From: Phorcus lineatus
Taxonomy: Eukaryota; Mollusca; Gastropoda; Trochida; Trochidae
Direction: 5' to 3'
Assembly (NCBI GenBank): GCA_921293015.1
Contig: OV121087.1
Location: forward strand, 36,377,235 to 36,441,234
Length of the DNA: 64,000 nucleotides
In this document: positions 1 through 11,621 of the stretch, piece by piece
Position numbering within the stretch: the first letter of the stretch is position 1
Layout: every line of letters begins with the position of its first letter
The notes under the pieces: generated by a model
What the model was told of the DNA's origin: nothing
The model's database searches: none
The model's input: only the letters and a program-made list of their open reading frames with translations
Position numbers and translations under genes: made by a program

Positions 1-1483
1 AATTCTTTACAAACCTAAAATATAACAGTTGTATATTTCAGGTAACACTCGACAGCTCTATGTTAACATAGGTTTAATTCATTGTAATGATGATTAAACT
101 AAACTCCCACTTATTCAATCCCATTTAAGTCATCAAACGAAACAATGGTGCTAGTTTATCAAAAGTTGGGTGTATACAGTTTAAGTTGTGTGTACTATTT
201 GTGACCAGTACTCGCTGTTTTACATTTATATCAATTATGTCAGTGCTAGAAATATACATTGATTTTAGCATGAGAGTATTGTGTCATGAGGGCCTATTTC
301 TGGGCACATAACACCGTGTTTTAATTGTTTTAAAGTTCAGGCATTTCAATTGAAAAGTTTTAATTGATATCATGTCAAATAAATGGACAATTAATATCTA
401 AATGAAAAGATTTTAAATCGTTTCAATAATTACCTTAGCTCCACATAAGCGGTTACTCGTTTAAACATCAAACGAAAAAAGTATCACTCAGTTCATTTAA
501 CCTATTAACACAAACACCATGCTTAAGCATGCGTCCTATTCAGCGTTTACGACAGGATCAGAGAATACTCGCTTTTCCAGTTGGTCTGTTTGAATCTGAT
601 GTTGTTAGAATTAGATAGATAAACAAGACTATATATACAGTTGCTGAACGGGATTGTATCTGCATTGAGACCACACTACAAGGTCATATGGAACTGAATC
701 TTTATTATTGCACTTGTGTTTACCATGTGAATGTGAAACCTTGTGACTATTTTGTAATGTTATTGATTTAATGTGTGCCGTATGGAAGTGGAATCGTGAC
801 TGTATTGGAACAGGTGTTTACCACATGATAATGGGACCTTGTCACTGTTTTGGAAGCAGAGTGTGCCATTATTGTGGAACCGTGCTGTTGATTTGGAACT
901 TAAATTAACCTTTTGAAAGTGGATCTGGTTTTGAACCATTGTTTATAATATGAAATGGAACTTTTTTCTTATACCAGATTAGTGTTCACCTTTGAACATC
1001 AGTTGCCACTGTATTGAAAAAAAACTGTTGACATAGAGAAAACGGTTCTTACTCTTTTGGAACTATATGAAAGTTGACCTTTTTAATTGATATTGGAACT
1101 AGTGTTTTTATATGAAAAACCTGTATCTGTAAGTGTTTATGACGAAATTATGGTCATATATGAACATTGAAAACATTGTCAATGTTTTATGAATAGAAAA
1201 TTATTTCAAAACGAAGTTCAAACATTCTCATTCTCATGCTAACATTATTCATCATCAACAGTGAAAAGTGAAAGTGGAAACTTTGTCTAGGGTTGTATAG
1301 AAATTGCCTCATGTTAGGTTTGACGCTGTTAATCATTATCAAAATTATTCATGTCCCGTGACCACTTATTATTGGAGTTTATAACGATAATACTTTCACA
1401 CTAAAAGCTTGAAGCTTCTATATGTTCCGAGGTGGTATACTTATTCATAATAGGTGAAGTCGAAAACTTTGGAGATCTAAAAT
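1..1483. other. Non-coding sequence with recurrent TGGAAC motifs
   Basis: No gene is supported. Between about 685 and 1110 the hexamer TGGAAC recurs (near 688, 807, 881, 895, 955, 1060, 1097), often near GTGTTTA, suggesting a decayed direct repeat. The 300 bp before the candidate exon at 1484 could hold its promoter, but I see no clear TATA or initiator. Confidence 0.4.
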
Positions 1484-1603
1484 ATGGAGTTGGAAGATAT
1501 ACCTGAAATGGACGAGGATAATATATCCATTGATGATGATATATCTGATGAATATATATCTGCTGATGAGGATATAATGGTGAATGAGGAACGTAAAGCA
1601 AAA
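1484..1603 (+). CDS. Candidate alternative first exon, acidic 40-residue N-terminus
   Basis: ATG 1484 follows an in-frame TAA two codons upstream (1478-1480). It is open for 40 codons and ends GCA AAA at GTAAGT (1604), phase 0, compatible with the acceptor at 52668. The peptide is strongly acidic with repeated Asp/Glu/Ile runs (MELEDIPEMDEDN, then SIDDDISDEYISADED) and ends basic (EERKAK). It is the longest candidate first exon here, so the least likely to be a chance ORF, although part of the Asp/Ile pattern comes from a repetitive GATGATGATATATCTGATGA stretch. If spliced, an acidic tail would precede the basic patch of the INF2-like exon. It could also belong to a different gene. Confidence 0.45.
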
Positions 1604-2223
1604 GTAAGTATGTCTTCAATAATGTAATGAAGGTGTGTGGCTAACGGTGAGAGAATAAAAACACAAGGGCACAAGAACTTATACTTCTTTTAAAGTTATC
1701 TAAATTTCCTCTCTTGCTAATTTCACTGACATTAAGTCAAACGAAAGCGTCAGTTACATTCTCACAGAGCATCAACGACAAACATCGTTTTAATTTATAA
1801 ACAATGGTGAAATGGTGAAATACGCCATTTTGGATACATTAAAATCCGTATTTTAACTGAGTGAAATAATGATACGATTCTATACTCAGTAAAATAACCC
1901 TACTATCATATGATTTTTTTCCTAATGAAAGGACCAATTGAATGACGTCATGAGAAGTCCACGATAGTGAAACGATATGGCTACTCAATTCATAAAATTA
2001 ACGTAATATGCGATACATTGGGGGATATGATAAACCGCACATTGACCTTTCTTGTCGAATAATATGTATATCTCATACTTTATCATTAAGCCCAAACGGA
2101 TTGACCACTCAGTCACCAAGCTTTGCTAAAACGCATCCCAGCAATTGACAGGTACATTAAAGACTCAGTTTAAACCGATTTAACTTATTAAACACATATT
2201 TGATATTAATAGAGATCAATTTC

Positions 2224-2360
2224 TATGGATTTACAACTTCTCTATTGCAGGATTGCGACGTTTCGGTGTAGATACTAACACCGTTATCAAGCAAGTGATA
2301 ACGGTTTTAGTATCTACATCGAACGTCGCGATCCTGCAATAAAGAAGTTGTAAATCCATA
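2224..2360. repeat. Long near-perfect inverted repeat (hairpin)
   Basis: A 65-base left arm (2224-2288) and a 64-base right arm (2297-2360) are reverse complements with only a few mismatches, separated by 8 bases. The left arm contains GGATTGCGACGTTTCGG and the right CGAACGTCGCGATCC. The arms are far longer than chance allows. It could be a foldback/MITE, a transposon end or a microRNA-like precursor. Confidence 0.8.
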
Positions 2361-5300
2361 AAACTTGTTCTCTATTCATTACACCAACTTCTAAATGCCT
2401 CTTAAAGAAATCTTTGATATTACCATATACTCATATGTAATGAAGCTGTTTGAAATCTTAATAATCTTTCGCGATGATAACTGCAATTTAGACCATTCGA
2501 CCTCATGCAGAATATGGTATACTTTCTTCTACACATCAGCGTACGTTAAATATTCAGATTATTAAACAAATCGCTGACCCATCTATAATTAACCTTCGCA
2601 ATAAAGTTTTTGAGAAAAGCTTTAATATTATTTATTTAACAAAAATGCTATGCAATATTATACTTTTACATCAGGTGACATTCCTGGATAATTCAATAAA
2701 AAAAAATCAATCCAATTATTAACCTCGAGTATCCTAAACATGTTATGATAACAGAAGTTATATGAAACTAATGTAGAAATATATCTAAGCCCACTGGGCA
2801 CAAGTTCTTAAGCGCGTGTATGTATCATTGTAAGATGAATATCGATTCGAAAATTTAAACAAAAAAAGAAACTTGGAACAATATAAGTTCGTGACTTAGA
2901 TTTTAGTTGAGGTCTTATACATGTATGTTATATGATATTATGAATATGAATACCAGAGTGTAAATTTTAATGAAATATTCTTTATATACGTGTTAAATAT
3001 GTAAGACACCTGGGGGCAAACTGATGATTCAGTGTTATATATTTCTTATATTTCAAAACTTTTCAAAAACTTTTGTCTGAATAATGTCACGGCAACAGTC
3101 TTCAGTCTTATTCGTGATTACAATTCTTTGCGTTTATAATTTTATAAGATTATTTTCACACTTTTAAGAATTGTTCTGGATTTTCAATATAAATATATAT
3201 AAAATAACATCATGAGCACTTAATTTATGTTGAAGAATATCTTTATTTTTGATTGGTTATCATTCGATGAATCAAGAACGTTCTATTTAATCACTGTAGG
3301 AAATATTATTTATATATTTTAGAAACAATGACATCGGCTTGATCTTAAAGGTAAATTAATTTTATGATAACATGAATATGGTTGTGTATACTCTCTAAAT
3401 CGACATCTCATTAAACCGGAATAATTTCCATTTTAAGGAAAGGGGTGTTTGGCTGAAAAAAGTATATTGTCCAACAGTTTTTTAATAAAATGACCCATGA
3501 GAAGGAAATTTAAATATATATATCATTGGTTACCTTGTCCCGATTTTTTCTGATCATGTTTACTCAGTACTCAAGAAATTGAAAGGAAATAAACAAAGAG
3601 GATTCACATGATGCATAGAACAAACGTGTCGAATACTTTTGAAGAATAATGTGTAAACATATTTTTCTAAAAATATCAAAAATCATGATAAATGTTTTAC
3701 TAAGATTTTATTTCTTAAGTGATATATTTCAATTCGTTGTAACAGCGCATTTTACAAGCGTCTTGAGCATTTACTCCGTGTGGACAGATAAGACAGAATA
3801 TCATTATCATAATTACTCATTACATAATTAACATACATATACATGCACAGATGATCTGCATGTTGTTTCAATTTGAGTATCTTATGTGTATTATTGCACG
3901 AAGATTTGGAGAGTATGAATGGCGTTCATACGATATTGATATTCTTCTATATACCGTTTATTGTTGTATATGTATGTGTTTGATTGGGCAGTTCTATCTA
4001 GGTACGTTTTATTGTGGAAACAAAATACCGCGAGATTTCTTTTACGTTTTAAATTCGAGAAAAACAATTATAATAAAGTACCGGGATTACTTTTCGATGT
4101 TAGTAGAACCCTCATTTAAAGTTCATTATCTTTATCATGTTAATTCTTGTTAAGCCAATAAATATCTCAAGGTAATTCCCATCTCTATTTGACAACTTCT
4201 CAAATAGTTGATTGTATGAGTCGAGATTCCTTTGTGCTATATACCTCTTATTGCTATTCGTGAAGGGAGATAACTGTTGAGTTGTAAATTCTTCTGAAGA
4301 CCACGTCCAGTGCTTAGCGATCTTTGAAGGTCGTCGTCTTATTTACTTTACGCTTACCTGTCCTTTCCCGGTCCTTCAGGTCTCGTCCACAATCTTTAAT
4401 GTCCTGGATTTAACGTAGCTCGTATGAGTATCAACATTGTCAAGTTTCCACATATATTCCCTTCTGTGGTGTCTATTTGGTTTTGATCTAATTTTGGATA
4501 CAAAAAAGACGATAAATTCATCTTTTACCATTTACATGATCGTTAATGAGATTCATAATGACATGAACCTATTGGTATTCGATGTCCCATCTAAATGGGT
4601 GAGTAGTTATAGTTTAACATCAAAAAGCACGGACTAAGATGTCAACCTTGGCGACCTCACTTTCCAAATTTAAAATTTACTTTTCAAACTTCAAAATTGA
4701 GTTACTTTGAAGAGATTACATTAGTAATAAATCGTCGGAACTCATTTAAGAAATATCAAAATTAGTTTACGAAAATATTTCATTCACGCTCGGAAAACCT
4801 ATCTTCTAATGTTACGATGTTGAGTCACATACATGTATATTGTTTGATTGAAATACCATGTGCATTTGAACATAAACGTAAAACAATGCTATTGACAATA
4901 GCTTTAAAGGAATGAATATTCAGTTGAAGTTAAACTGAACACACAAAACTAAGCACAGCCGTTGCCATATACATACTGCGACATATTCCTGATAAACTCA
5001 CTAGACAGGTTGTACAGGGGATTGATTTAAACTCTATTAAAACAGGAACCTAGTATACGCCTTTTTACATCCTTTTCAAATCTAAAGAACGTGATGGAAG
5101 CCATTATTTTTATTTCACTTTGTTAACCCGAACGCTGTTTTTAATACAATTTGTTATGAATATGCATGCAGTGACTTGTGGATTTTATTTCTTCCATGAA
5201 GCATTTAAAATGTTTAACTTTTTGTGTGTTTTTTTATCCTTTAGTCACGTGTGTGTGCAGTGAACATGCCTTATTTTCTAATATAAATGTTTTTCTTTCG

Positions 5301-5512
5301 CACTGATATTTTCACATTGTCACATCATTCGTTTTAATAAGGTTTCCTCGTAATTGTTAGTTTTGTCTTTTTAAGTGCGTTCTTACTTCAGTCTTTTTAC
5401 CTTTTTGTACTATTTTACACTTTTACCAAAACTTTTGCGTATAAGAACTTTTGTCCCCCTTAATATTTGTTAATCAATTCCAATTTTTGGTCCAATGATA
5501 TTTATTTGAACT

Positions 5513-5558
5513 TCTGGTATTCATTTAAATCTCTTTTTGTTCTTCTTTCATCCAAAAT
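5513..5558 (+). repeat. Direct repeat, copy 1 of 2 (other copy 6688-6734)
   Basis: About 46 bp (TTCTGGTATTCATTTAAATC onward to ATCCAAAAT) recur at 6688-6734 with one or two differences, about 1.17 kb apart. The second copy is embedded in the TC microsatellite, so it looks like a local duplication. Confidence 0.75.
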
Positions 5559-5839
5559 GTGTATATTTTCTATTCTTGTACCCACTTACGTTAAAAGCAT
5601 CCTGTTGACTTCGGTGTATGTTACTTGCTTTAAAATTGGAACGTCATCAGCTTCCCCCGCTATTGCACAGATGGTCCTCGTTATAAAGGTATGCCAGTAA
5701 TCAGCCCTCCACCCTCCTCTGATTCAGCCAGATTTGGCGCGAAGCAGCGCGTGACACAAACACCCACTCGCCAATATTTGTCACAAATTCTCGTGCAGTC
5801 GACAGCTTACTGAATGTGTCTGTGTTTTGTGTTCTCGCT

Positions 5840-5905
5840 ATGTTTTCTTCGATATGGATTACTGTCGTTATTGGGATTATCGTAATAATAGTTGTTGGAT
5901 TCATG
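5840..5905 (+). CDS. Candidate alternative first exon encoding a transmembrane-like N-terminus
   Basis: The segment runs from ATG 5840 for 22 codons, ending TTC ATG directly at GTAAGT (5906), phase 0, compatible with the acceptor at 52668. After MFSS the peptide is almost wholly hydrophobic (IWITVVIGIIVIIVVGF, residues 5-21), about the length of one membrane helix. The frame is open upstream to a TGA at 5720-5722, but 5840 is the first in-frame ATG. The preceding 140 bp (5700-5840) are locally GC- and CpG-richer than the flanks (for example GGCGCGAAGCAGCGCGTGAC), as expected of a promoter and 5' leader. The predicted product is a membrane-anchored formin isoform. The composition is AT-rich, and a hydrophobic peptide is easy to get by chance in such DNA, so transcript proof is needed. 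Confidence 0.48.
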
Positions 5906-6497
5906 GTAAGTTAATATATTTCTTGATATTTTATTTTCTAATATTAAATTTATTGATGGGACTTTATTTTGCAGTTTTGCCAAACTGCAATTTACTGTTG
6001 GAATAATAATCAGTTTATCAAATTTTCCCCTAACACATGATTGATGTTGTAATCAACATCGTCGCAATCTACGTCTTTGGAAATATGGATTTTTTTGTAT
6101 CCATTTCATTTTTTTGGTTTAATTCTTAATGCTTTTAATTTAAACATAAATCTCCGTGTTTGGAAATCGAACAATATCACTTGAATGTTCGTAATTTCGC
6201 TGATTGAATAAGTAATGATAAGTTTATGATAACATGTTTATACTTCAGCATCAATTTCAGGTACTTTGTGCCACTGTTAAATACTTTAGACTTCTCTCAG
6301 TCGCAGTGAGCGTGTATGGTTATTCGATTTATCCAGTGATAAGTTATCTTTCAGGAAACCACTCACTCTATTAAGAATTAACAAGATTCGAGACTGGTAA
6401 ATGGGAGTTGACATTTGTATTTGTGTTTCGATATCATTCTGATGCAGCACCACATTTATTGAGAAAAGACTGTTATCGTCATTGAAAATGCACAGGT

Positions 6498-6600
6498 ATT
6501 TCTCTCTGTCTCTCTGCCTCTCTCTCTCTCTGTCTGTCTGCCTCTCTCTCTCTGTCTCTCTGTCTCTGTCTGTATCTGTCTGTCTCTGTCTGTCTCTGTC

Positions 6601-6667
<67 letters not shown>

Positions 6668-6880
6668 CTCTCATGTCCCCCCTGCATTTCTGGTATTCAT
6701 TTAAATCTCTTTTTGTTCTTCTTTTATCCAAAATTCTCTCTGTGTCTCTCTGTCTCTCTGTGTCTCTCTCCTGTCCCTGTGTGTGTCTCTCTCATTCTCT
6801 CTCTGTCTCTGTCTCTATCTCTCTGTTCTCTCTCTCTCATTCTCTCTCTGTCTCTGTCTCTATCTCTCTGTTCTCTCTCT

Positions 6881-6956
<76 letters not shown>

Positions 6957-6957
6957 A
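6498..6957 (+). repeat. TC/TCTG microsatellite tract
   Basis: Long runs of (TC)n and (TCTG)n, interrupted at about 6660-6735 by a unique segment that duplicates 5513-5558, and at 6820-6885 by two copies of a CTCTGTCTCTGTCTCTATCT unit. All long ORFs on both strands here (Ser/Leu or Arg/Glu repeats) are translations of the microsatellite. Confidence 0.95.
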
Positions 6958-7110
6958 TACATCTTCGAAAAGGATTTCGTTTCACTTCCAATTGCCATCG
7001 TCTGATGTTAAACTAAAGGTTAACTGATCTGATGTTAAACTAAAGGTTAACTGATCTATACTACTCTATATCTCTGTTAATTCTGTCTATCCTTTTTATT
7101 TGTCTATCCC

Positions 7111-7181
<71 letters not shown>

Positions 7182-7290
7182 ATACATCTTCGAAAAGGAT
7201 TTCGTTTCACTTCCAATTGCCATCGTCTGATGTTAAACTAAAGGTTAACTGATCTGATGTTAAACTAAAGGTTAACTGATCTGATGTTAA
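6953..7290 (+). repeat. Duplicated microsatellite flank containing a minisatellite
   Basis: The sequence starting CGTAATACATCTTCG occurs at 6953-7057 and again at 7178-7290. Each copy is preceded by a (TC)n tract, the second at 7112-7177. Both end in tandem units GATGTTAAACTAAAGGTTAA, two in the first copy and three in the second. This is a recent tandem duplication of about 225 bp. Confidence 0.88.
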
Positions 7291-8065
7291 ACTAATGGTT
7301 ACCTGAGTAACTGTACACACTATGGTATCAATGACTTTTTTCAAGATAATTGCTGGTTGCTTTCTTGTCAACAATGTTTGGTCGAGTTTATGTTTGACAA
7401 TTTGTCAAAAAAGAACACTTGACGATACCGAGGGAAATGATGGTGGCAACTTTCGCCACATTATTATATGTATAACCTCCGTTCTAAAATATCCTCGTTA
7501 TTACAGACTTTTACTATTTTAAATGATATTTTTGGACAAATGAAAGTTGAAATCGATAAATTTATATATATAATATCATATCGATTAATGTGACAATTGA
7601 ATGATTGTTGCAGATAGTGGGTATACTATGTGCATGAGGTTTTGATGTTAAATGTCCTCGTGTTTGCATAAAGTTGCCATTTAAAGGATTTTTGTCTAAA
7701 ATCTATCGATTAGTTTTCACTGACCACCATAACAAGACATGTATACTTGAATGGAAGGAGATTTTTAATTTTACCCCGGGCACTATTTTACTGGAATTTT
7801 AGTCAGCAAGCTATGTACCCGTTTTTTCAATCTAAATTAGAGATGATCCAATAACAGTTTAGCCCCATTAGATAGGAATACTATCACAGTTAAACTTAGA
7901 AAAACTCCAGCAAGTCTTGACATGACTGACTGCAAACGATAGAGTAACCTTGTGTTTGACATTTTTAGTTTTCAATATCTCTTGATAGTGCTGTGATGTT
8001 AGAAAATGAATTATATATTTAAAAAAGCTTAATTTCAAATTCAACTCTTTGATAATTCATGCTTT

Positions 8066-8660
8066 ATGCAGCTGCATTCCGAAAGTTTGTTCACTTACTA
8101 CTTTATCTTAATGCAAAAATCATGTAATTTGGGTTAACTTTGGACGTCAATAAAATAACGTCAACAGAAGGATTGTCTTGTAAAATAGCCATTCTTAACT
8201 TACTTGGAGTTTGTCTTGTCTCTCGTTCAAAATTCGAACTTTGGCCTGACGAAATATAGACAGAAGGGGTCATATTTTCGATATATCGATTTCCTTAAAT
8301 TTCGTATCGATCCATTGAACAAAAAACCCCAGCACAATCGTATTGAACAAATCGTATTGAACAAACATAACCTTTTAAAAAACTTGTTGATCACTTACAG
8401 GTTTTTATAGAGGAAAAAACTAATTTATTCGAAATTTTGACCCCTTGTCACTTCTTTGGCCTGACAAAAGTGTTAGGGTTAACTATTAGATATGATATTC
8501 GATTTGTTAAGATACAATGGACTTTATCTTCTGTTTTAAATCTATTAACTGTTTCTTTTCGAGATGCTACGATTCAAAAAGGACATTCCAAATTAAATGA
8601 ACTTTACACTGGGAAACGCAGTAATGTGAACAAACTTTCGGTATGCAGCTGTATTTAACA
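8066..8660. repeat. Inverted-repeat-bounded segment (possible decayed foldback element)
   Basis: GCAGCTGCATTCCGAAAGTT followed by TGTTCACTTACT near 8070-8103 reappears as its reverse complement near 8618-8652 (AGTAATGTGAACAAACTTTC then GGTATGCAGCTG). Homology fades inward and no clear target-site duplication is seen. The interior also repeats TTTGGCCTGAC (about 8240 and 8455). Confidence 0.5.
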
Positions 8661-11582
8661 TTTTTTTTCAAATTTTCCGAATTATGTATCCAAATGCAAT
8701 GTTGATTAATATAATTCAACATATACAAAACTTTGATGAAGAAGGTTTTGCTATACCCTCCCACTGTGAAATCTTAAATTTGTTTATATCTGTTTCGATT
8801 GTGTGATATATCGCAACATACATGGTTATGTTGAAAACATGTATTAACAACAGCCTGTCGAATCTTGATTTCATTCTTTATCTCAGTCTAAAAAATTTGA
8901 GTCTTGGGTGACAAATCTTGAAGATTATATAACTCTTTCGTGCAGTTTGGTGTTCTATGGGTACTGTATTAAGTTCCTGATCATTTGACGAAAGTATATA
9001 AACCACCTCCATCAAGAGGTGTTTTTTGTATGAAGAAATGGAAAACGCTTAGCCATGAGCAATCAATATGTATCAGCAGAAAATGGTGAACTTCCAGGTA
9101 TGGTCAGGAGAAATGAAGCGTGACACGGATAGCTTTGAACAAGACAGTGAAGATAAACTTTTCTTAAAACGTAAACATCGCCAAAAATTATCCACAGCTG
9201 AATGGCCGAATGAAGAACGACCGACCGACTAATATCCTTATGCTTCCGAGGTGAATCATTTGGCATTTGAAAATAAGTATAGGGTTTCGACTTTGACACC
9301 TGTTGAGCAATACATGACATTCCCTTTCAAACTTGCAAAAAATAATTCCGTCAAGCTTCCAAAGTCCATCTGTTGCAAACCCATCCGGTAGGCATTTCAA
9401 TTCTGACGATGACGTCATTGCCGCTTTGTATTGATTTGACGCCCAAGACGGAGACGTCAAAAAATGGTATAAAATTCAACGATTAAAGTAGGGTGTCATA
9501 CATATTTGTTTTAAATTTTGCTGTAAGAAAGGTCTATGATTGGTAAGAGGATGATGACTTTATAGCTCCCATGGCAATATGACAATAAAAGTTTTACAAA
9601 GCAAAATATTGCGATCTCTATCGATATATTGGTTGTGTCGAAGCCTACAATACAAGCCCAAAGATTCAATAAATACAAGGTTGTAATTTATACAACACAA
9701 GAAAGGGATTTTTCTTTATTTAAAAGTTCTCTTTTATGTATCCGTAAATTGTACCTATCTATACAAAACCATTGATAAATATGACATACACTTTCAAACT
9801 TAATTTTTTTGCATTTATCGCAAGGTTGAGTACCGATAACGTCTCGCAAACGTTTTTATTCCCTTTTCAAAATGAAATTGAAGCCTTATGTTTAAATGAT
9901 ATCAAAACACATTGTTATATTGAATGATTATACCTATCAAATATATAAAAATTAATTATTCATTCATTCATACACCAAACTTCACCATTTACAATTATAT
10001 TTCTTTTATCATAATGTCACGTGCATTGCATTGTTTTATATTGTTATTAGTAACGCTTCTTTGAACATTTGCATTGGTTGCTTATGTTAATGTAATTGAA
10101 CTCTGTTATTAAAAATAACATATTTAATACAATTTTATAAATTATGTCGTTATCTCTTGAAGTTTTGTGTCTTTATATTTGCATATAAGCTATTAACAAT
10201 ATATATTTCTTGTTGTGAAATTAAAGAATATTGTGATTATAGTTTCGAAGCTCTCTTAGCGTTAGACATACCATTAACCATGGCATATGACGATCTCAGC
10301 ACAAAGAGAGCTATTTATACCCCCGCCATTTTCCAATAGTACATAACAGGAATACCTTGTACATAGAGCCTTGTATTGATGAGCTTCAGTAGAACGTTAA
10401 TACAACCTGATATTATCATGTGACGGATAAATGCCGTCGGGAAAACTGTGAATTAGATCTGGTCGGAATGTAAAACAGTACTAAGTAATAAATTGATGGA
10501 AGATATTTAAGCTGTTTAGTGGGTGAAATATTGTTTAAGGCCGCTTGGGCAATATTTCAGCCATTCGGGGCGATTTAGATTGTTTAAACACTCAATGAAG
10601 AAGGATGGTATCGATTGATCAGAATATACTTGCCATTTTCCAACCTCTTATCATTTATGAATTGGGATTTTGCGTGTTTTTGCTAAAAACATTTGAAATA
10701 GTAATTTCTATGAATTCAGTGTTACATGATCTACTGTTTAGATAGTTGATGACAAAGTTTTTGTACAATGTGCCGTAATGAAAGGGGAGATTTCATTTTT
10801 TTAAAGAGGAAAGAATATAATGCCCTTTTGTTTCAAATTATATTTCATATAACACGCATGAATTTTCTTTCAATTTACACGAGCTTTTTTTAGAATTGGG
10901 TTAAATGGGTTTTATCGCTTATATAGATATCTATGAACTATTAGAGCTATCTGAAACAATCTATTCCATGTGTTATTCGATTGTGAATTACCCCTTGTAC
11001 ATGCCCGGCTAACTGTCAGTTTTATGTCCCATTGATTTGAATGAAATACATTTGAGTTTATAAATTTGGCCCAAAAATCGACCAGCGCCATTGACCTAGA
11101 TGTTGTAGATAGATAACTGATTGGTTAATAAAGACAGACATCGATAAAAAAGATAATTCTCTTATCAAAACAGCAGAGATCGATTATATAGAATAATTTA
11201 AAAAATTAGTTTAAGGTAATGAGATTGCAGTTTTCTTGTATTGCTTGCATTTGTCAATTGGTCATATTCTATACATTTTGTTTCACAGAAAAATGCGATT
11301 ATTTGAATATTATAAAGTATCATTAATCAGCGACAAAAGTGAAACATATATATCCTATCTACATACTAACAGTAATGAGCCGACATCATAGAAAACGTGA
11401 TACCACACCACAGTTTAATGATGACAATGGTTAATGTACAAAGAACGTACTTTCCCCTACTTGATCTGTCCAATAAAGCAGAATACAGCAGGTTTATTAA
11501 TAGTTTATTACTCGCCCGTGTAAGATACTGCAGTGTAATATCTATACCACGATATTAAAATAGTGTAATACCGGTGCACGTA

Positions 11583-11621
11583 TGACGTCATACAATGTAA
11601 TATTGCGTGGTTATGACGTCA
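11583..11621. promoter_or_regulatory. Paired CRE-like sites (TGACGTCA)
   Basis: Two palindromic TGACGTCA octamers, at 11583-11590 and 11614-11621, the consensus bound by CREB/ATF bZIP factors. An ATGGCGGCCAAG follows at about 11644, but that frame stops soon without a good donor. Further copies of the octamer are at 1943, 9410, 14962, 18855, 21071, 30043, 34751 and 58130. Confidence 0.45.

Larger units (their letters stand above)
1604..5839. other. AT-rich non-coding interval between candidate exons
   Basis: Apart from the hairpin at 2224-2360 and a TGACGTCA at 1943-1950, I see only AT-rich unique sequence. A weak candidate exon at 4536-4598 (ATG to GTGAGT, phase 0) is discussed in the findings. 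The stretch 5200-5500 is T-rich. Confidence 0.4.

Noticed and set aside
6456-7027. Long ORFs of Ser/Leu or Arg/Glu repeats on both strands
   Set aside because: Translations of the (TC)n and (TCTG)n microsatellite, with no non-repeat coding content.
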